NCBI GenBank assembly: GCA_037132135.1
Contig: JBAXPR010000001.1
Span: 1-64,000 of the forward strand
Reading direction: 5' to 3'
From: BOG-933 sp037132135
Lineage (GTDB): Bacteria; Pseudomonadota; Alphaproteobacteria; Azospirillales; Azospirillaceae
Length of the DNA stretch: 64,000 nt
Below, piece by piece: positions 8,954 through 17,288 of this stretch (within the stretch, counting starts at the first letter, position 1; every line of letters begins with the position of its first letter). Below the pieces are notes generated by a model. The model was not told where the DNA came from and did no database searches. It saw only the letters and a program-made list of their open reading frames with translations. The position numbers and the translations under genes were made by a program.

Positions 8954-9358
8954 TCAGGCCGGAAACAGGTAGCGGTCGATGCGCTCGCGCAGCGCCGGCA
9001 GCGTCGGCGGCTTGACCACGAAGGCGTTGACCCCCAGCGCCAGAGCCTGCCGGACAATCTCGGACTCGGAGTGCTTGGTCAGGAAGATCACCGGCGTCCG
9101 GGGATTGCGCAGGGTGGTCGAGGCCCGCAACCGGGTCAGAAAGTCGAGGCCGTTGACCGGCCGCATGTCGATGTCGCAGAGGATGATGTCGGGATTGACC
9201 CGCTGGCATTCGGCGAGGCCGGACTCGCCGTCCTCGGCCTCACCGACGCGGCCGAACCCAAGTTGCCCCAGCAGTTGCACAATGGTTTTTCGTACGAAGG
9301 CCTGATCTTCGATCACCACCACACAAAAGGGCTGGTAATCCGCACGGCCTCTGTCCAT
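8954..9358 (-). CDS. CheY-like single-domain response regulator
   Basis: Single receiver domain of about 134 residues with no output domain. The acidic pair is in VVVIEDQAFVRK, the phospho-acceptor Asp in IILCDIDMRPVNG, the Thr in FLTKHS and the conserved Lys in FVVKPP. The reading frame has an earlier ATG at 9364, but it abuts the GGGAGG ribosome site directly; the ATG at 9358 has correct 6-base spacing. It resembles the other stand-alone regulator at 42864-43277. Its partner kinase is not evident. Confidence 0.9.
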   Translation of the reverse strand: MDRGRADYQPFCVVVIEDQAFVRKTIVQLLGQLGFGRVGEAEDGESGLAECQRVNPDIILCDIDMRPVNGLDFLTRLRASTTLRNPRTPVIFLTKHSESEIVRQALALGVNAFVVKPPTLPALRERIDRYLFPA

Positions 9359-9708
9359 CGTCATCCTCCCTCACCTCATCGAGCGGGCGACCGCTTTTTG
9401 TGTCGCCATTGCTGAGAGGGTGAACCATCGCGCTCCCTCGCCACAAGCATTTTTTTACCCGCCGCGACAGATTGAACCAGTCGATCTCTGCCATTTTCGC
9501 GACAAACCGACATAAAGATAAGGATTACCGGCCCGGTGGCGGGGGCTCGATCCGATTGTTCCAGGGTTCCATTGCATCGTACCGCATCTGGTCACGGCGC
9601 GGCCCGGTGTGTTCAGCGGGTCACCCCTGGCGCCCCCCGATGCTACCGCAGATTTTTTTGGCGGCATGCCGCCCGGTCGGAGGCCCCACAGCCGACGGCA
9701 ACAGACGG
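9359..9708. other. Intergenic spacer with a 14-bp palindrome
   Basis: No convincing gene. It contains the perfect palindrome GGCGGCATGCCGCC at 9660-9673, about 35 bases after the end of the small unknown gene at 9709-10080; the T-run beside it is on the wrong side for intrinsic termination of that gene. A second T-run is at 9450-9456. Confidence 0.5.
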
Positions 9709-10080
9709 TCAGGCGGTGATGTTGACCAGAGCGCCCTGGCCCAGGGTCTGGACCGGTTGGCTGAACGACCCGGCCTTGTTGTAATAGACCGGCCCCATGA
9801 ACGGCATCTGGATTTTGGCCTTGTCGTAGGTCACGGGGGCAAAGGTGGGGGGCGGTGCCGGCTTGGTACTGGCGGCAAAACCGGAGCCGCCCGTGGTCTT
9901 GCCCCCCTTGCCCGCCACCGGCACCAGCGTCGGCACAGCGGTCGATCCCGAGGTGCCGCGGGCCGCGCCGCCGGCCTGCGCCGAGACCTGGAGCCGGCTC
10001 GAGGAGGCCGCCTCGGCCGAGAGCCCGGCTCCCGCCAACGCGACCTGGACATTTCCACCGACCGTTGAGATCGCCGCCAT
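9709..10080 (-). CDS. Hypothetical protein, Ala/Gly-rich
   Basis: A 123-residue protein of unknown family. The N-terminus MAAISTVGGNVQVALAGAGLSAEAASSS looks helical and small-residue-rich; a Gly/Ser/Ala linker follows, and the C-terminal segment (YDKAKIQMPFMGPVYYNKAGSFSQPVQTLGQGALVNITA) looks like a compact conserved motif. No signal peptide or TM helix is clear. The ATG at 10080 is preferred over an upstream in-frame codon. Coding bias matches neighbours, so it is probably real. Confidence 0.65.
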   Translation of the reverse strand: MAAISTVGGNVQVALAGAGLSAEAASSSRLQVSAQAGGAARGTSGSTAVPTLVPVAGKGGKTTGGSGFAASTKPAPPPTFAPVTYDKAKIQMPFMGPVYYNKAGSFSQPVQTLGQGALVNITA

Positions 10081-10174
10081 GACCTGTCTGCCAACCCCGA
10101 AAGATCCGGGCGGCAATGGCCCCCCGGATCATGTTACAGGGTTTGAGTATCGCAGAAAGCGGCCAAAAAATCAA

Positions 10175-10423
10175 TCAGCGCCGACCGCCCCAATTGATGC
10201 TGGGGCCATAGGACTGGACCGGCCCCGAGGTCATCCCCACCGGTTCTCCCCGGCCACCGTTCCAATACTGGTCGAGTTCATAAACACCGAAAAAGGACAG
10301 CGTCACCGTCGACACCAGGGCCAGCGTCCGGACGATCGCGCCCCAGTAGGGACGTCGCCTTCGCAGCGGACGATAGGCCAGCGGATCAAACAATGCCGCC
10401 TCGGTTGATTGATAAGATTGCAT
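10175..10423 (-). CDS. Hypothetical single-pass membrane protein
   Basis: An 82-residue protein with one TM helix (about residues 27-47, GAIVRTLALVSTVTLSFFGVYEL) preceded by an Arg-rich cytoplasmic segment (PLRRRRPYW) and followed by a short Gly-rich tail. The ATG at 10423 follows GGAGAG at good spacing; the frame upstream lacks support. It is cotranscribed in direction with the unknown gene at 9709-10080, 94 bases away. No family recognised. Confidence 0.65.
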   Translation of the reverse strand: MQSYQSTEAALFDPLAYRPLRRRRPYWGAIVRTLALVSTVTLSFFGVYELDQYWNGGRGEPVGMTSGPVQSYGPSINWGGRR

Positions 10424-10721
10424 GGGAACTCTCCGTTTGCCACCTTGCCTGATGGCCAAGGCCGTCTCCAACCACCCTAGCAACGGCTGTGCCAGCACTT
10501 ACGAGGCAATCTGAAGATTTCGCTTTAGGAAATGGCGGGAAAAAACGACCCTGCACTTTTGAGTTAGGAATATTTTGCCGTGTATTTTTTGCCGCAGCGG
10601 GTAAATTCTGCCGAACACCCTCCCCTCTCCAGGGAAATTCATGCCATCATCCGCGGGATGTCTTGATCCCGGAATGTCACAGTCAAGCTGAAAGGGGGCC
10701 AAGCTCCGGCCGCGGCGGCGG

Positions 10722-11072
10722 TTACCGCCCCTCGACCGGGCCGACGGTGCCGTATTGCAGCACCTGGACCTTCTCCAAGGTCACCAGACCACTGCCCATC
10801 ATCTGCTCGAGCACGGGCAGGAAGGCGTCGATCCGCTCCGGGTGGTCGACGATCTCGATCACCATCGGCAAATCCTCCGACAGCCGCAAAATCTTGGCGG
10901 TATGAACCCGACTCGAACGGCCGAAGCCCAGCGGCCCCCGCAACACCGTGGCGCCGGCCAGATGCAGCTCCCGGGCCTTGAAGACGATCGCCTCATAAAG
11001 GGGCCGGTGCCCGCACTTGTCCTGCTCGCCGAGAAAGATGCGCAGCAGCACGGCGTCCTTGGGCAGTTGCAT
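10722..11072 (-). CDS. DUF190 domain protein
   Basis: Small cytoplasmic protein of 116 residues of the DUF190 family, which is often encoded beside CrcB and is structurally like nitrogen-regulatory P-II folds. Visible signatures: LRIFLGEQDKCGHRPLYEAIVFKARELHLAGATVLRGPLGFG and SEDLPMVIEIVDHPERIDAFLPVLEQMM. The ATG at 11072 is chosen because the family starts there; the longer frame overlaps crcB. It lies 37 bases after crcB in the same direction and probably helps or regulates it. Confidence 0.93.
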   Translation of the reverse strand: MQLPKDAVLLRIFLGEQDKCGHRPLYEAIVFKARELHLAGATVLRGPLGFGRSSRVHTAKILRLSEDLPMVIEIVDHPERIDAFLPVLEQMMGSGLVTLEKVQVLQYGTVGPVEGR

Positions 11073-11109
11073 GGCATCGCCTCCTGGGGGTTGAGGGGAC
11101 TCGCCCGGG

Positions 11110-11493
11110 TTATTTGTTGAGCGCCATCGCCCCGGCGGCGCCGAGCCAGACTCCCGCCAGGCACAGCACCAGCGAGAGGCCGATGTTGAGACCGGCCTCG
11201 GCCCACTCGCCATCCTGGGCCAGAGTCAGGGTCTGAAGACTGAACGAGGAAAAGGTGGTGTAGCCGCCGCAGATGCCGGCCATGAAGAACTGGCGCCACT
11301 CGCCCGGCACCAGCAACCGCCCGTCCGGTCCGCTCAACACGGCAAAAAAACCGATGACGAAGGACCCGGTGACGTTGACCACCAGCGTGCCCCAGGGAAA
11401 GGCGCCGCCGGTGGCGGCGGCGATCAGCCCCGACAGCCAGTAGCGCAGCGTGCCGCCGAGCGCGCTGCCAAACGCCACGAGCAAATAGGTCAT
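11110..11493 (-). CDS. crcB: Fluoride efflux channel CrcB/Fluc
   Basis: Inner-membrane fluoride channel subunit of 127 residues with four TM helices. Typical motifs are present: GSALGGTLRYWLSGL near the N-terminus, GTLVVNVTGSFVIGF with the conserved Asn, and GGYTTFSSFSLQT with the phenylalanine-box region. The upstream region was not found to contain a fluoride riboswitch that I can support. It is followed by the DUF190 gene. Confidence 0.96.
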   Translation of the reverse strand: MTYLLVAFGSALGGTLRYWLSGLIAAATGGAFPWGTLVVNVTGSFVIGFFAVLSGPDGRLLVPGEWRQFFMAGICGGYTTFSSFSLQTLTLAQDGEWAEAGLNIGLSLVLCLAGVWLGAAGAMALNK

Positions 11494-11586
11494 CGCCGGT
11501 CAGTCCAGAGGTTCAAGGAGTCCGTCGCTGCCTTTTAGCCCGGATCGGCGCAAAACGGAACCACTCCGGGACTCCCGGCCCGGGGC

Positions 11587-12363
11587 TCAGCCGCCGGCGC
11601 CCGCCCCCGGAACCGTGGTCGTACCCCTCGTGCTCAGCCGGCGCGGCTCGCCCGGAGCGCAGCCGGCCTTGACGTAGTCCCAGAACTCCTGCTGCTGGAG
11701 CGCATAGTGGTCGGGATGCTGGTCTTCGGGAAGGTCGCGGACGTGGCGCAGGCTGGCCACCGAAACGCTGAGGTCAAAGATGGCGTCGCCCGCGGCCAGC
11801 GCCGCCGAGACCAGGCTGAGGGCATACCATTCCGCCGCCAGCGCCGCGCCGAGCAGGCCGCCGCTGAACAGGTTGGTCGGCCCGATCAGGGGCAGAACCA
11901 GATACGGCCCCGGCGTGATGCCGACTTTGCACATCGCCTCGCTGACTTCGGTGGTGCGGCGCTCCAGACCGAGTGGCGTCGCGGCATCGAAGAGACCGGC
12001 CAGACCGAGCGTGCTGTTGACGGCGAAGCGGCCGAGCGAGACCGCGGCGTCCCGGGGATGCCCGGCGAGCAGGTTGGTGAAGACGAATTCGGGCTCGCTG
12101 ATGTTCTCGTAAAGATTGGCCCCGAGCCGCTGGACCCAACTCGGCGTCACCGCGCCCAGCAACCCGGCCGCCGGTTCGACCAGGAAATCCACCACCAGGG
12201 TGTTGAAGCGGAACACCGCCCTGTTGAACGGCTCCAGCCGGTCGGCCGGCGTTTCGACCGCCGCCGGTGTCCCGGCCGCCGCCAGGGTCTGCGCCCGGGA
12301 AACGGCCGGGCCGGCCATAACCGCCAGCGTCGCCAGGGTAAGCATCAGAGTCTTGCCGCCCAT
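11587..12363 (-). CDS. MlaA-like (VacJ) protein, secreted, without lipobox
   Basis: Member of the MlaA/VacJ family, which removes mislocalised phospholipid from the outer membrane. The 258-residue protein has the signature DRLEPFNRAVFRFNTLVVDFLVEPAAGLL, then ANLYENISEPEFVFTNLLAGHPRDAAVSLGRFAVNSTLGLAGLFDAATPLGL and GPYLVLPLIGPTN. The signal peptide ends near AVSRA-QT and contains no Cys, so unlike typical MlaA it is not predicted to be lipidated. Start ATG 12363 overlaps nothing essential; the CDF gene ends 1 base upstream. Confidence 0.9.
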   Translation of the reverse strand: MGGKTLMLTLATLAVMAGPAVSRAQTLAAAGTPAAVETPADRLEPFNRAVFRFNTLVVDFLVEPAAGLLGAVTPSWVQRLGANLYENISEPEFVFTNLLAGHPRDAAVSLGRFAVNSTLGLAGLFDAATPLGLERRTTEVSEAMCKVGITPGPYLVLPLIGPTNLFSGGLLGAALAAEWYALSLVSAALAAGDAIFDLSVSVASLRHVRDLPEDQHPDHYALQQQEFWDYVKAGCAPGEPRRLSTRGTTTVPGAGAGG

Positions 12364-12364
12364 G

Positions 12365-13012
12365 TCAGAGTCCTCCCAAGAGTTCGGCCGCGCCGCGCCG
12401 CGCGCCATCAAGTTCCCGCCACGCGCGGCTGATGATCCGGATCGACGAATTCAGAAACAGGCCGGCCATCGCCACCGCAACCGCAATGTCGGGCCAGCCC
12501 GAGTCGGTGAGCGTGACCGCACCGGCGGCAGCGATCACCGCGAGGTTGCCGATGGCATCGTTGCGGCTGCACTGCCAGACCGACGCCATATTGGCATCGC
12601 CGTCGCGAAAGCGATAAAGCAGCAGCACGCTGGTCAGGTTGGCCGCCAGGGCCAGCGCCGCGACCACGCTCATGGTCAGCGGTTCGGGGACGCTCCAGCC
12701 CAGCCCGCGCCAGACCGCGGCACCCAGCACCAGCAGGGCCATCCCGCCCAGGCTGGCACCCTTGAGCAGCGCGGCGCGGGACCGCACCGCCAGTGGCTGG
12801 CCAAGCACCGCCAAGGTCAGACCATAGGTCAGGGAATCGGCCAGAAAATCAAGGGCATCGGCCTGGAGCGCCGTCGAGCCCGCGATCAGACTCCAGGCGA
12901 TCTCGACCGCAAACATCACGGCGTTGATGACCAGAACCAGGGTCAACACCCGCCGATAGCGCACCGAAACGGTCCCGGGACCGTCAGAACAGCCGGCACA
13001 GCACGCACCCAT
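12365..13012 (-). CDS. Cation diffusion facilitator family metal transporter
   Basis: Inner-membrane metal exporter of 215 residues with six predicted TM helices and no long C-terminal cytoplasmic domain. The CDF metal site is visible in TM2 (QADALDFLADSL) and TM5 (RNDAIGNLAVI). The N-terminus MGACCAGCSDG is a Cys-rich metal-binding motif. It is divergent from a MerR-type metal regulator, with a MerR-type promoter between them, so induction by a soft or transition metal is likely. The exact metal cannot be read. Confidence 0.9.
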   Translation of the reverse strand: MGACCAGCSDGPGTVSVRYRRVLTLVLVINAVMFAVEIAWSLIAGSTALQADALDFLADSLTYGLTLAVLGQPLAVRSRAALLKGASLGGMALLVLGAAVWRGLGWSVPEPLTMSVVAALALAANLTSVLLLYRFRDGDANMASVWQCSRNDAIGNLAVIAAAGAVTLTDSGWPDIAVAVAMAGLFLNSSIRIISRAWRELDGARRGAAELLGGL

Positions 13013-13089
13013 CAGCGACCCCCTTCCGACCGGTCCCGCCGGCCTGCGCCACTCCCGGCGACCATCAGGGTGCCGGCAAACGCCCAATC

Positions 13090-13120
13090 AGGGTACAATC
13101 TCCAGTCCCTGGAGGAGCAA
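13090..13120 (-). promoter_or_regulatory. MerR-type promoter/operator of the CDF transporter
   Basis: On the minus strand: TTGCTC (13120-13115), a 19-base spacer, TACCCT (13095-13090). The over-long 19-base spacer is the hallmark of MerR-activated promoters. Inside it lies a perfect dyad CTCCAG-3-CTGGAG (13100-13114), centred within two bases of the spacer centre. The MerR-type gene starts 8 bases away on the other strand. Confidence 0.7.
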
Positions 13121-13128
13121 GCGAAATC

Positions 13129-13566
13129 ATGGCGGCCGCACCCCCCCTGACCATCGGCCAACTGGCCGCCCGAACCGGGGTCAAGGTGACGACGATCCGG
13201 TATTATGAGACCATCGGCCTGATGCCCGAACCGGCGCGGACCCCTGGCAATCGCCGTCTTTACCAGCCCGACCATCTGGAGCGTCTCAGCTTCATCCGCC
13301 ACAGCCGGGCCTTGGGGCTGCCGTTGGAGGCGATTCGCGATTTGCTGAGTCTCAGCAGCGACCCCGCCCGGCCCTGCGCCCCGGCCACCCGGATCGCTGA
13401 AGCCGTGCTGCTCGATATCGACCGCAAGATCGGCGACCTGTCCGCCCTCAAGCGGCGGCTCACGGCGATCATCGAGCGCTGCGCCGGCGACAGCGTCGAC
13501 ACCTGCGCCATCCTTCGCGCTCTCCACGACGGGCCTGACGCCGGCTCCGAACCGGCCGAACCCTAA
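13129..13566 (+). CDS. MerR family metal-responsive regulator
   Basis: 145-residue MerR-family activator. The N-terminal winged helix is clear (TIGQLAARTGVKVTTIRYYE, GNRRLYQPDHLERLSFIRHSR). A long dimerisation helix follows, and Cys 83, Cys 118 and Cys 126 sit at positions matching the metal-binding cysteines of MerR, PbrR and CadR-type proteins. It is divergent from the CDF transporter and overlaps its promoter region, so it most likely both represses and activates that gene. The metal is uncertain. Confidence 0.92.
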   Translation: MAAAPPLTIGQLAARTGVKVTTIRYYETIGLMPEPARTPGNRRLYQPDHLERLSFIRHSRALGLPLEAIRDLLSLSSDPARPCAPATRIAEAVLLDIDRKIGDLSALKRRLTAIIERCAGDSVDTCAILRALHDGPDAGSEPAEP

Positions 13567-13577
13567 AACGGCGCGAA

Positions 13578-13605
13578 CCCCGGACGCAGGATCCTGCGTC
13601 CGGGG
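13578..13605. terminator. Perfect 28-bp palindrome between convergent genes
   Basis: A 14-base arm starting CCCCGGACGCAGGA is followed directly by its exact reverse complement. It lies between the ends of the MerR gene (plus) and nuoM (minus), so a bidirectional terminator is the simplest reading. There is no U-tract on either side. Confidence 0.6.
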
Positions 13606-13635
13606 CTCGCCCGAAGTTCGTCGCAGTCCGGGCGG

Positions 13636-15159
13636 TCAGCGCGCCTGGGCCACCACCTCAAGGGAAGGCTGAGACAACGCCACTTCATAACTGTGAATCA
13701 GGTGCGAGACCGAGGCCGAGGTCAGCGCCGTGAAGCTGACCGGGTAGATGCCCATCCACAGCACCAGCACCACCAGCGGGGCAAACACCGCGAATTCCCG
13801 CACCCCAAGGTCGGCCATGGCCTGACAGTCGGCCTTGACCAGCTTGCCGAAGATCACCCGCCGATACAGCCACAGCATATACATCGCGCCCAGAACCAGA
13901 CCGGTGGCCGCAAGCACGGCGACCAGAAGATTGGCCTGGAAGGCCCCGACCAGGATCAGGAACTCACCGACGAAGCCGCTGGTCCCGGGCAGGCCGACCG
14001 AGGCCAGCATCATGATCATGAACACCAGGGCGTAGCGCGGCATGTTGGTGGCCAGACCGCCATAGCGGGCGATCTCCCGGGAGTGCAGACGATCGTAGAC
14101 GACGCCGACGCAAAGGAAGAGGGCACTGGAGACGATGCCATGGGACAGCATCTGGAAGATCGAGCCCTCGACGCCCTGGGTATTCAGAGTGAAAATGCCG
14201 ATCGTGACGTAGCCCATGTGGGCGACCGACGAGTAGGCAATCAGCTTCTTCATGTCCTCCTGAACCAGCGCGACATAGGAGGTGTAGATCACCGCGACAA
14301 TGCTGAGAGAGTAGACCAGCGGCGCGAAGTAATGCGTCGCCTCCGGCAGCAGCGGGATCGAAAGCCGGAGGAAGCCGTAACCGCCCATCTTCAGCAGCAC
14401 ACCGGCCAGAATCACCGAGCCCGCGGTCGGCGCCTCGACGTGGGCGTCGGGCAGCCAGGTGTGAACCGGCCACATCGGCACCTTAACCGCGAACGAGGAG
14501 AAGAAGGCCAGCCAGAGGAATATCTGAACCGAGAACGAGAACGGCTGCTTCAGCGCGAAGAGTTCAGGGATGTCGGTGGTGCCGGCCAGAAAGTGAATCG
14601 CCAGAAAAGCGACCAGCATCAGCACGGAACCGAACAGTGTATAGAGGAAGAACTTGTAGGCAGCGTACACCCGGTTCTTGCCGCCCCAGACGCCGATGAT
14701 GAGATACATCGGGAGCAGCACACCCTCAAAGAAGATATAGAACAGCAGCAGATCGAGAGCGCAGAAGGTGCCGACCATGAAGGTTTCGAGGACCAGGAAC
14801 GCGATCATGTATTCCTTGACCCGGGCCTGAACCGAGGTCCAGCTCGCCAGCACGCAGAGCGGGGTCAGGAAGGTCGAGAGCAGAATGAACAGCACCGAAA
14901 TCCCGTCGACCCCGACGTGATAGGCAATGCCCAGCGACGGCATCCAGGGCACGAGTTCGACCATCTGGAACGCCGCCGACCCGGAGTCGAAGCCGACCAG
15001 AATGAAGAGAGAGGCAATCAGCGTCGCCACCGAGGTCCACAAGGCGATCTGGCGCGTCCTCTCCTTCACGGCGGCTTCTTCGCCCCGGCACAGGAAGATG
15101 AGAACGACCCCGACCAACGGTAGAAACGTCGTCACGGATAGGATCGGAAACCCGGTCAT
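13636..15159 (-). CDS. nuoM: NADH-quinone oxidoreductase subunit M
   Basis: Membrane antiporter-like subunit of respiratory complex I, 507 residues, about 14 TM helices. Recognisable segments: GVDGISVLFILLSTFLTPLCVLASW, the charged ETFMVGTFCALDLLLFYIFFEGVLLPMYLIIGVWGGKNRVYAAYKFFLYTLFGS with the essential Glu, the FAVKVPMWPVHTWLPDAHVEAPTAGSVILAGVLLKMGGYG signature, and SVAHMGYVTIG. It follows nuoL by 25 bases. NuoN does not follow; the next gene is a convergent MerR regulator. Confidence 0.96.
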   Translation of the reverse strand: MTGFPILSVTTFLPLVGVVLIFLCRGEEAAVKERTRQIALWTSVATLIASLFILVGFDSGSAAFQMVELVPWMPSLGIAYHVGVDGISVLFILLSTFLTPLCVLASWTSVQARVKEYMIAFLVLETFMVGTFCALDLLLFYIFFEGVLLPMYLIIGVWGGKNRVYAAYKFFLYTLFGSVLMLVAFLAIHFLAGTTDIPELFALKQPFSFSVQIFLWLAFFSSFAVKVPMWPVHTWLPDAHVEAPTAGSVILAGVLLKMGGYGFLRLSIPLLPEATHYFAPLVYSLSIVAVIYTSYVALVQEDMKKLIAYSSVAHMGYVTIGIFTLNTQGVEGSIFQMLSHGIVSSALFLCVGVVYDRLHSREIARYGGLATNMPRYALVFMIMMLASVGLPGTSGFVGEFLILVGAFQANLLVAVLAATGLVLGAMYMLWLYRRVIFGKLVKADCQAMADLGVREFAVFAPLVVLVLWMGIYPVSFTALTSASVSHLIHSYEVALSQPSLEVVAQAR

Positions 15160-15184
15160 GTCTATGTCCCCGTACGAAAGTGTG

Positions 15185-17113
15185 TCAGTTCATCAGGAAC
15201 CATGACGTCAGGCTGACCAGCCCGATGATCATGACGAACGCGTAATGGAAAACGTACCCGGTCTGGATTTCGCTGACATTCCAGGCCGAGACCCGGACCA
15301 GGGCCGACGCGGCGTTCGGGCCAAGGCCCTCGATCACCTTGGTGTCACCGGTCTTCCAGAAGAACTTGCCGATCACGAAGGCCGGCTTGACGAACAGGGC
15401 GTCATAGAGTTCATCGAAATACCACTTGGCGAACACGAAGGCGTGGACCGGACGGATCAACTGGACAACCATCGCCGGCAGGCCCGGCACCAAGATGTAA
15501 GCCACCAGGGCCAGCAGGATGCCGACCATACCGACCAGGGTCGGCATCTGCCCCACCCACTCGGGCAGCGCATGGTGGGCGACGGCGATGGTGTCGTGGT
15601 TGCCCAGCACCATGATCGCCTTGCCCCAGAAGGCACCGCGGTCATGGCCGACAAAGTATTCGTAGCCAAGATACCCGGCAACCACCGAGCCCAGCGCCAG
15701 CACCATCAGCGGCACCAGCATCACCGCCGGCGACTCGTGGACATGGTGCATGACGTGGTGGTCGGCCCGCGGCTTGCCGTGGAAGGTCATGAACAGCAGG
15801 CGCCAGGAATAAAAGGCGGTCATGGTCGCGGCGGCGATGCCCAGCCAGTAGGCAAAGAGGCCGACGCCGGAGCCGGCGGCGAACGAGGCCTCAAGGATCA
15901 TGTCTTTGGAATAATAGCCGGCGAAGAAAGGCACGCCGGCCAACGCCAGACTGCCGATCCACATCAGGACATAGGTGGTGGGAATCAGCTTCGCGATGCC
16001 GCCCATCTTGCGCATGTCCTGCTCGCCGGACATGGCATGGATCACCGAGCCGGCGCCGAGGAACAGCAGCGCCTTGAAGAAGCCGTGAGTCATCAGATGA
16101 AAGATTGCGGCCGGATAGGCCGAGACCCCGACCGCGAAGAACATGTAGCCGAGCTGGCTCATGGTCGAATAGGCAATCACCCGCTTGATGTCAAACTGGG
16201 TCATGCCGATGGTCGCGGCGACGAAAGCGGTCAGCGCCCCGACGATGGTGACCACGGCCAGCGCGGTCGGCGCATACTCGAACACCGGCGATAGCCGCGA
16301 GACCATGAAGACACCGGCGGTAACCATCGTAGCGGCATGGATCAGGGCCGAGACCGGGGTCGGGCCCTCCATCGCGTCGGGCAGCCAGGTATGAAGACCC
16401 AGCTGGGCAGACTTGCCCATCGCGCCCATGAACAGCAGCAGACAGGCCACGGTCAGGACATTGACCTCATAGCCGGCGACCATCACGGTCCGCCCGGCCA
16501 CCGCCGGCACCGCGGCGAAAATGGTATCGAAATCAAGCGCACCGGTCAGACCGAACACGGTCATGATGCCCAGGGCGAACCCGAAATCGCCAACGCGGTT
16601 GACCAGAAAGGCCTTGATCGCCGCGGCGTTGGCGCTCGGCTTCTCGTACCAGAAATTGATGAGCAGGTAGGAGCACAAGCCCACCCCCTCCCAGCCGAAA
16701 AACATCTGGAGCAGGTTGTCGGCGGTGACCAGCATCAGCATGCAGAAGGTAAACAGGCTGAGATAGGCCATGAACCGGGGCTTGTGATGATCGTGCGACA
16801 TGTATCCCACCGAATAGACATGGACACAGGCCGAAACGATATTCACCACGATCAGCATGACCACGGTCAGCGTGTCAAAGCGCAGCGCCCATGACACCTT
16901 GAAGGCGCCGCTGGCGAACCACGTGAACAAATTGATCGTGTAGCCACCACTGTGGGAAATGCCGACGGTGTAAAACAGCCAGACAGACGCCAGCGCCGAT
17001 ATGATCAGCCCGGTACAGGTGACGAGCTGCGACGCCCGATCCCCGATCCTCTGCCCCGCCAGTCCCGCGATCATCGCCCCGAGCAATGGTGGAAATACGG
17101 CTAACAGTCCCAT
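15185..17113 (-). CDS. nuoL: NADH-quinone oxidoreductase subunit L
   Basis: Distal proton-pumping subunit of complex I, 642 residues, full length including the C-terminal lateral helix region. Signatures: FGWEGVGLCSYLLINFWYEKPSANAAAIKAFLVNRVGDFGF, KSAQLGLHTWLPDAMEGPTPVSALIHAATMVTAGVFMVSR, and FDIKRVIAYSTMSQLGYMFFAVG. GGGG precedes the ATG. No nuoK or other nuo gene lies upstream; instead there is a long leader with its own consensus promoter, so this is an isolated nuoL-nuoM pair. Confidence 0.97.
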   Translation of the reverse strand: MGLLAVFPPLLGAMIAGLAGQRIGDRASQLVTCTGLIISALASVWLFYTVGISHSGGYTINLFTWFASGAFKVSWALRFDTLTVVMLIVVNIVSACVHVYSVGYMSHDHHKPRFMAYLSLFTFCMLMLVTADNLLQMFFGWEGVGLCSYLLINFWYEKPSANAAAIKAFLVNRVGDFGFALGIMTVFGLTGALDFDTIFAAVPAVAGRTVMVAGYEVNVLTVACLLLFMGAMGKSAQLGLHTWLPDAMEGPTPVSALIHAATMVTAGVFMVSRLSPVFEYAPTALAVVTIVGALTAFVAATIGMTQFDIKRVIAYSTMSQLGYMFFAVGVSAYPAAIFHLMTHGFFKALLFLGAGSVIHAMSGEQDMRKMGGIAKLIPTTYVLMWIGSLALAGVPFFAGYYSKDMILEASFAAGSGVGLFAYWLGIAAATMTAFYSWRLLFMTFHGKPRADHHVMHHVHESPAVMLVPLMVLALGSVVAGYLGYEYFVGHDRGAFWGKAIMVLGNHDTIAVAHHALPEWVGQMPTLVGMVGILLALVAYILVPGLPAMVVQLIRPVHAFVFAKWYFDELYDALFVKPAFVIGKFFWKTGDTKVIEGLGPNAASALVRVSAWNVSEIQTGYVFHYAFVMIIGLVSLTSWFLMN

Positions 17114-17245
17114 AATGCCAATCCCCCGACTTCAAGGCAGGCGACAACCCCGGCCCATGCTGTGCGCGACTGTTGGAGCATGCCTGGAGCACGCCCTCAA
17201 GCACCGTCCCCTCACTATCAAGAACAGAAACAGCCGTCGATAAGG

Positions 17246-17279
17246 GACATCACTATGGTCGACTCCCGTAGGTGATGTC
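17246..17279 (-). promoter_or_regulatory. Inverted repeat at the 5' end of the nuoLM transcript
   Basis: GACATCAC (17246-17253) and its exact complement GTGATGTC (17272-17279) flank 18 bases. On the minus strand this starts only a few bases after the predicted transcription start, so it could be a 5' stabilising hairpin or an operator. GGTGA-TG-TCACC at 17271-17282 gives an additional small dyad. Confidence 0.4.
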
Positions 17280-17288
17280 ACCCCCGCT

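Noticed and set aside
9240..9494. 84-residue minus-strand frame overlapping the CheY-like gene start
   Set aside because: It shares most of its length with the regulator in another frame and has shadow composition.
11494..11586. Fluoride riboswitch before crcB
   Set aside because: The short upstream region does not show the expected pseudoknot core by eye; a covariance search would be needed to change this.
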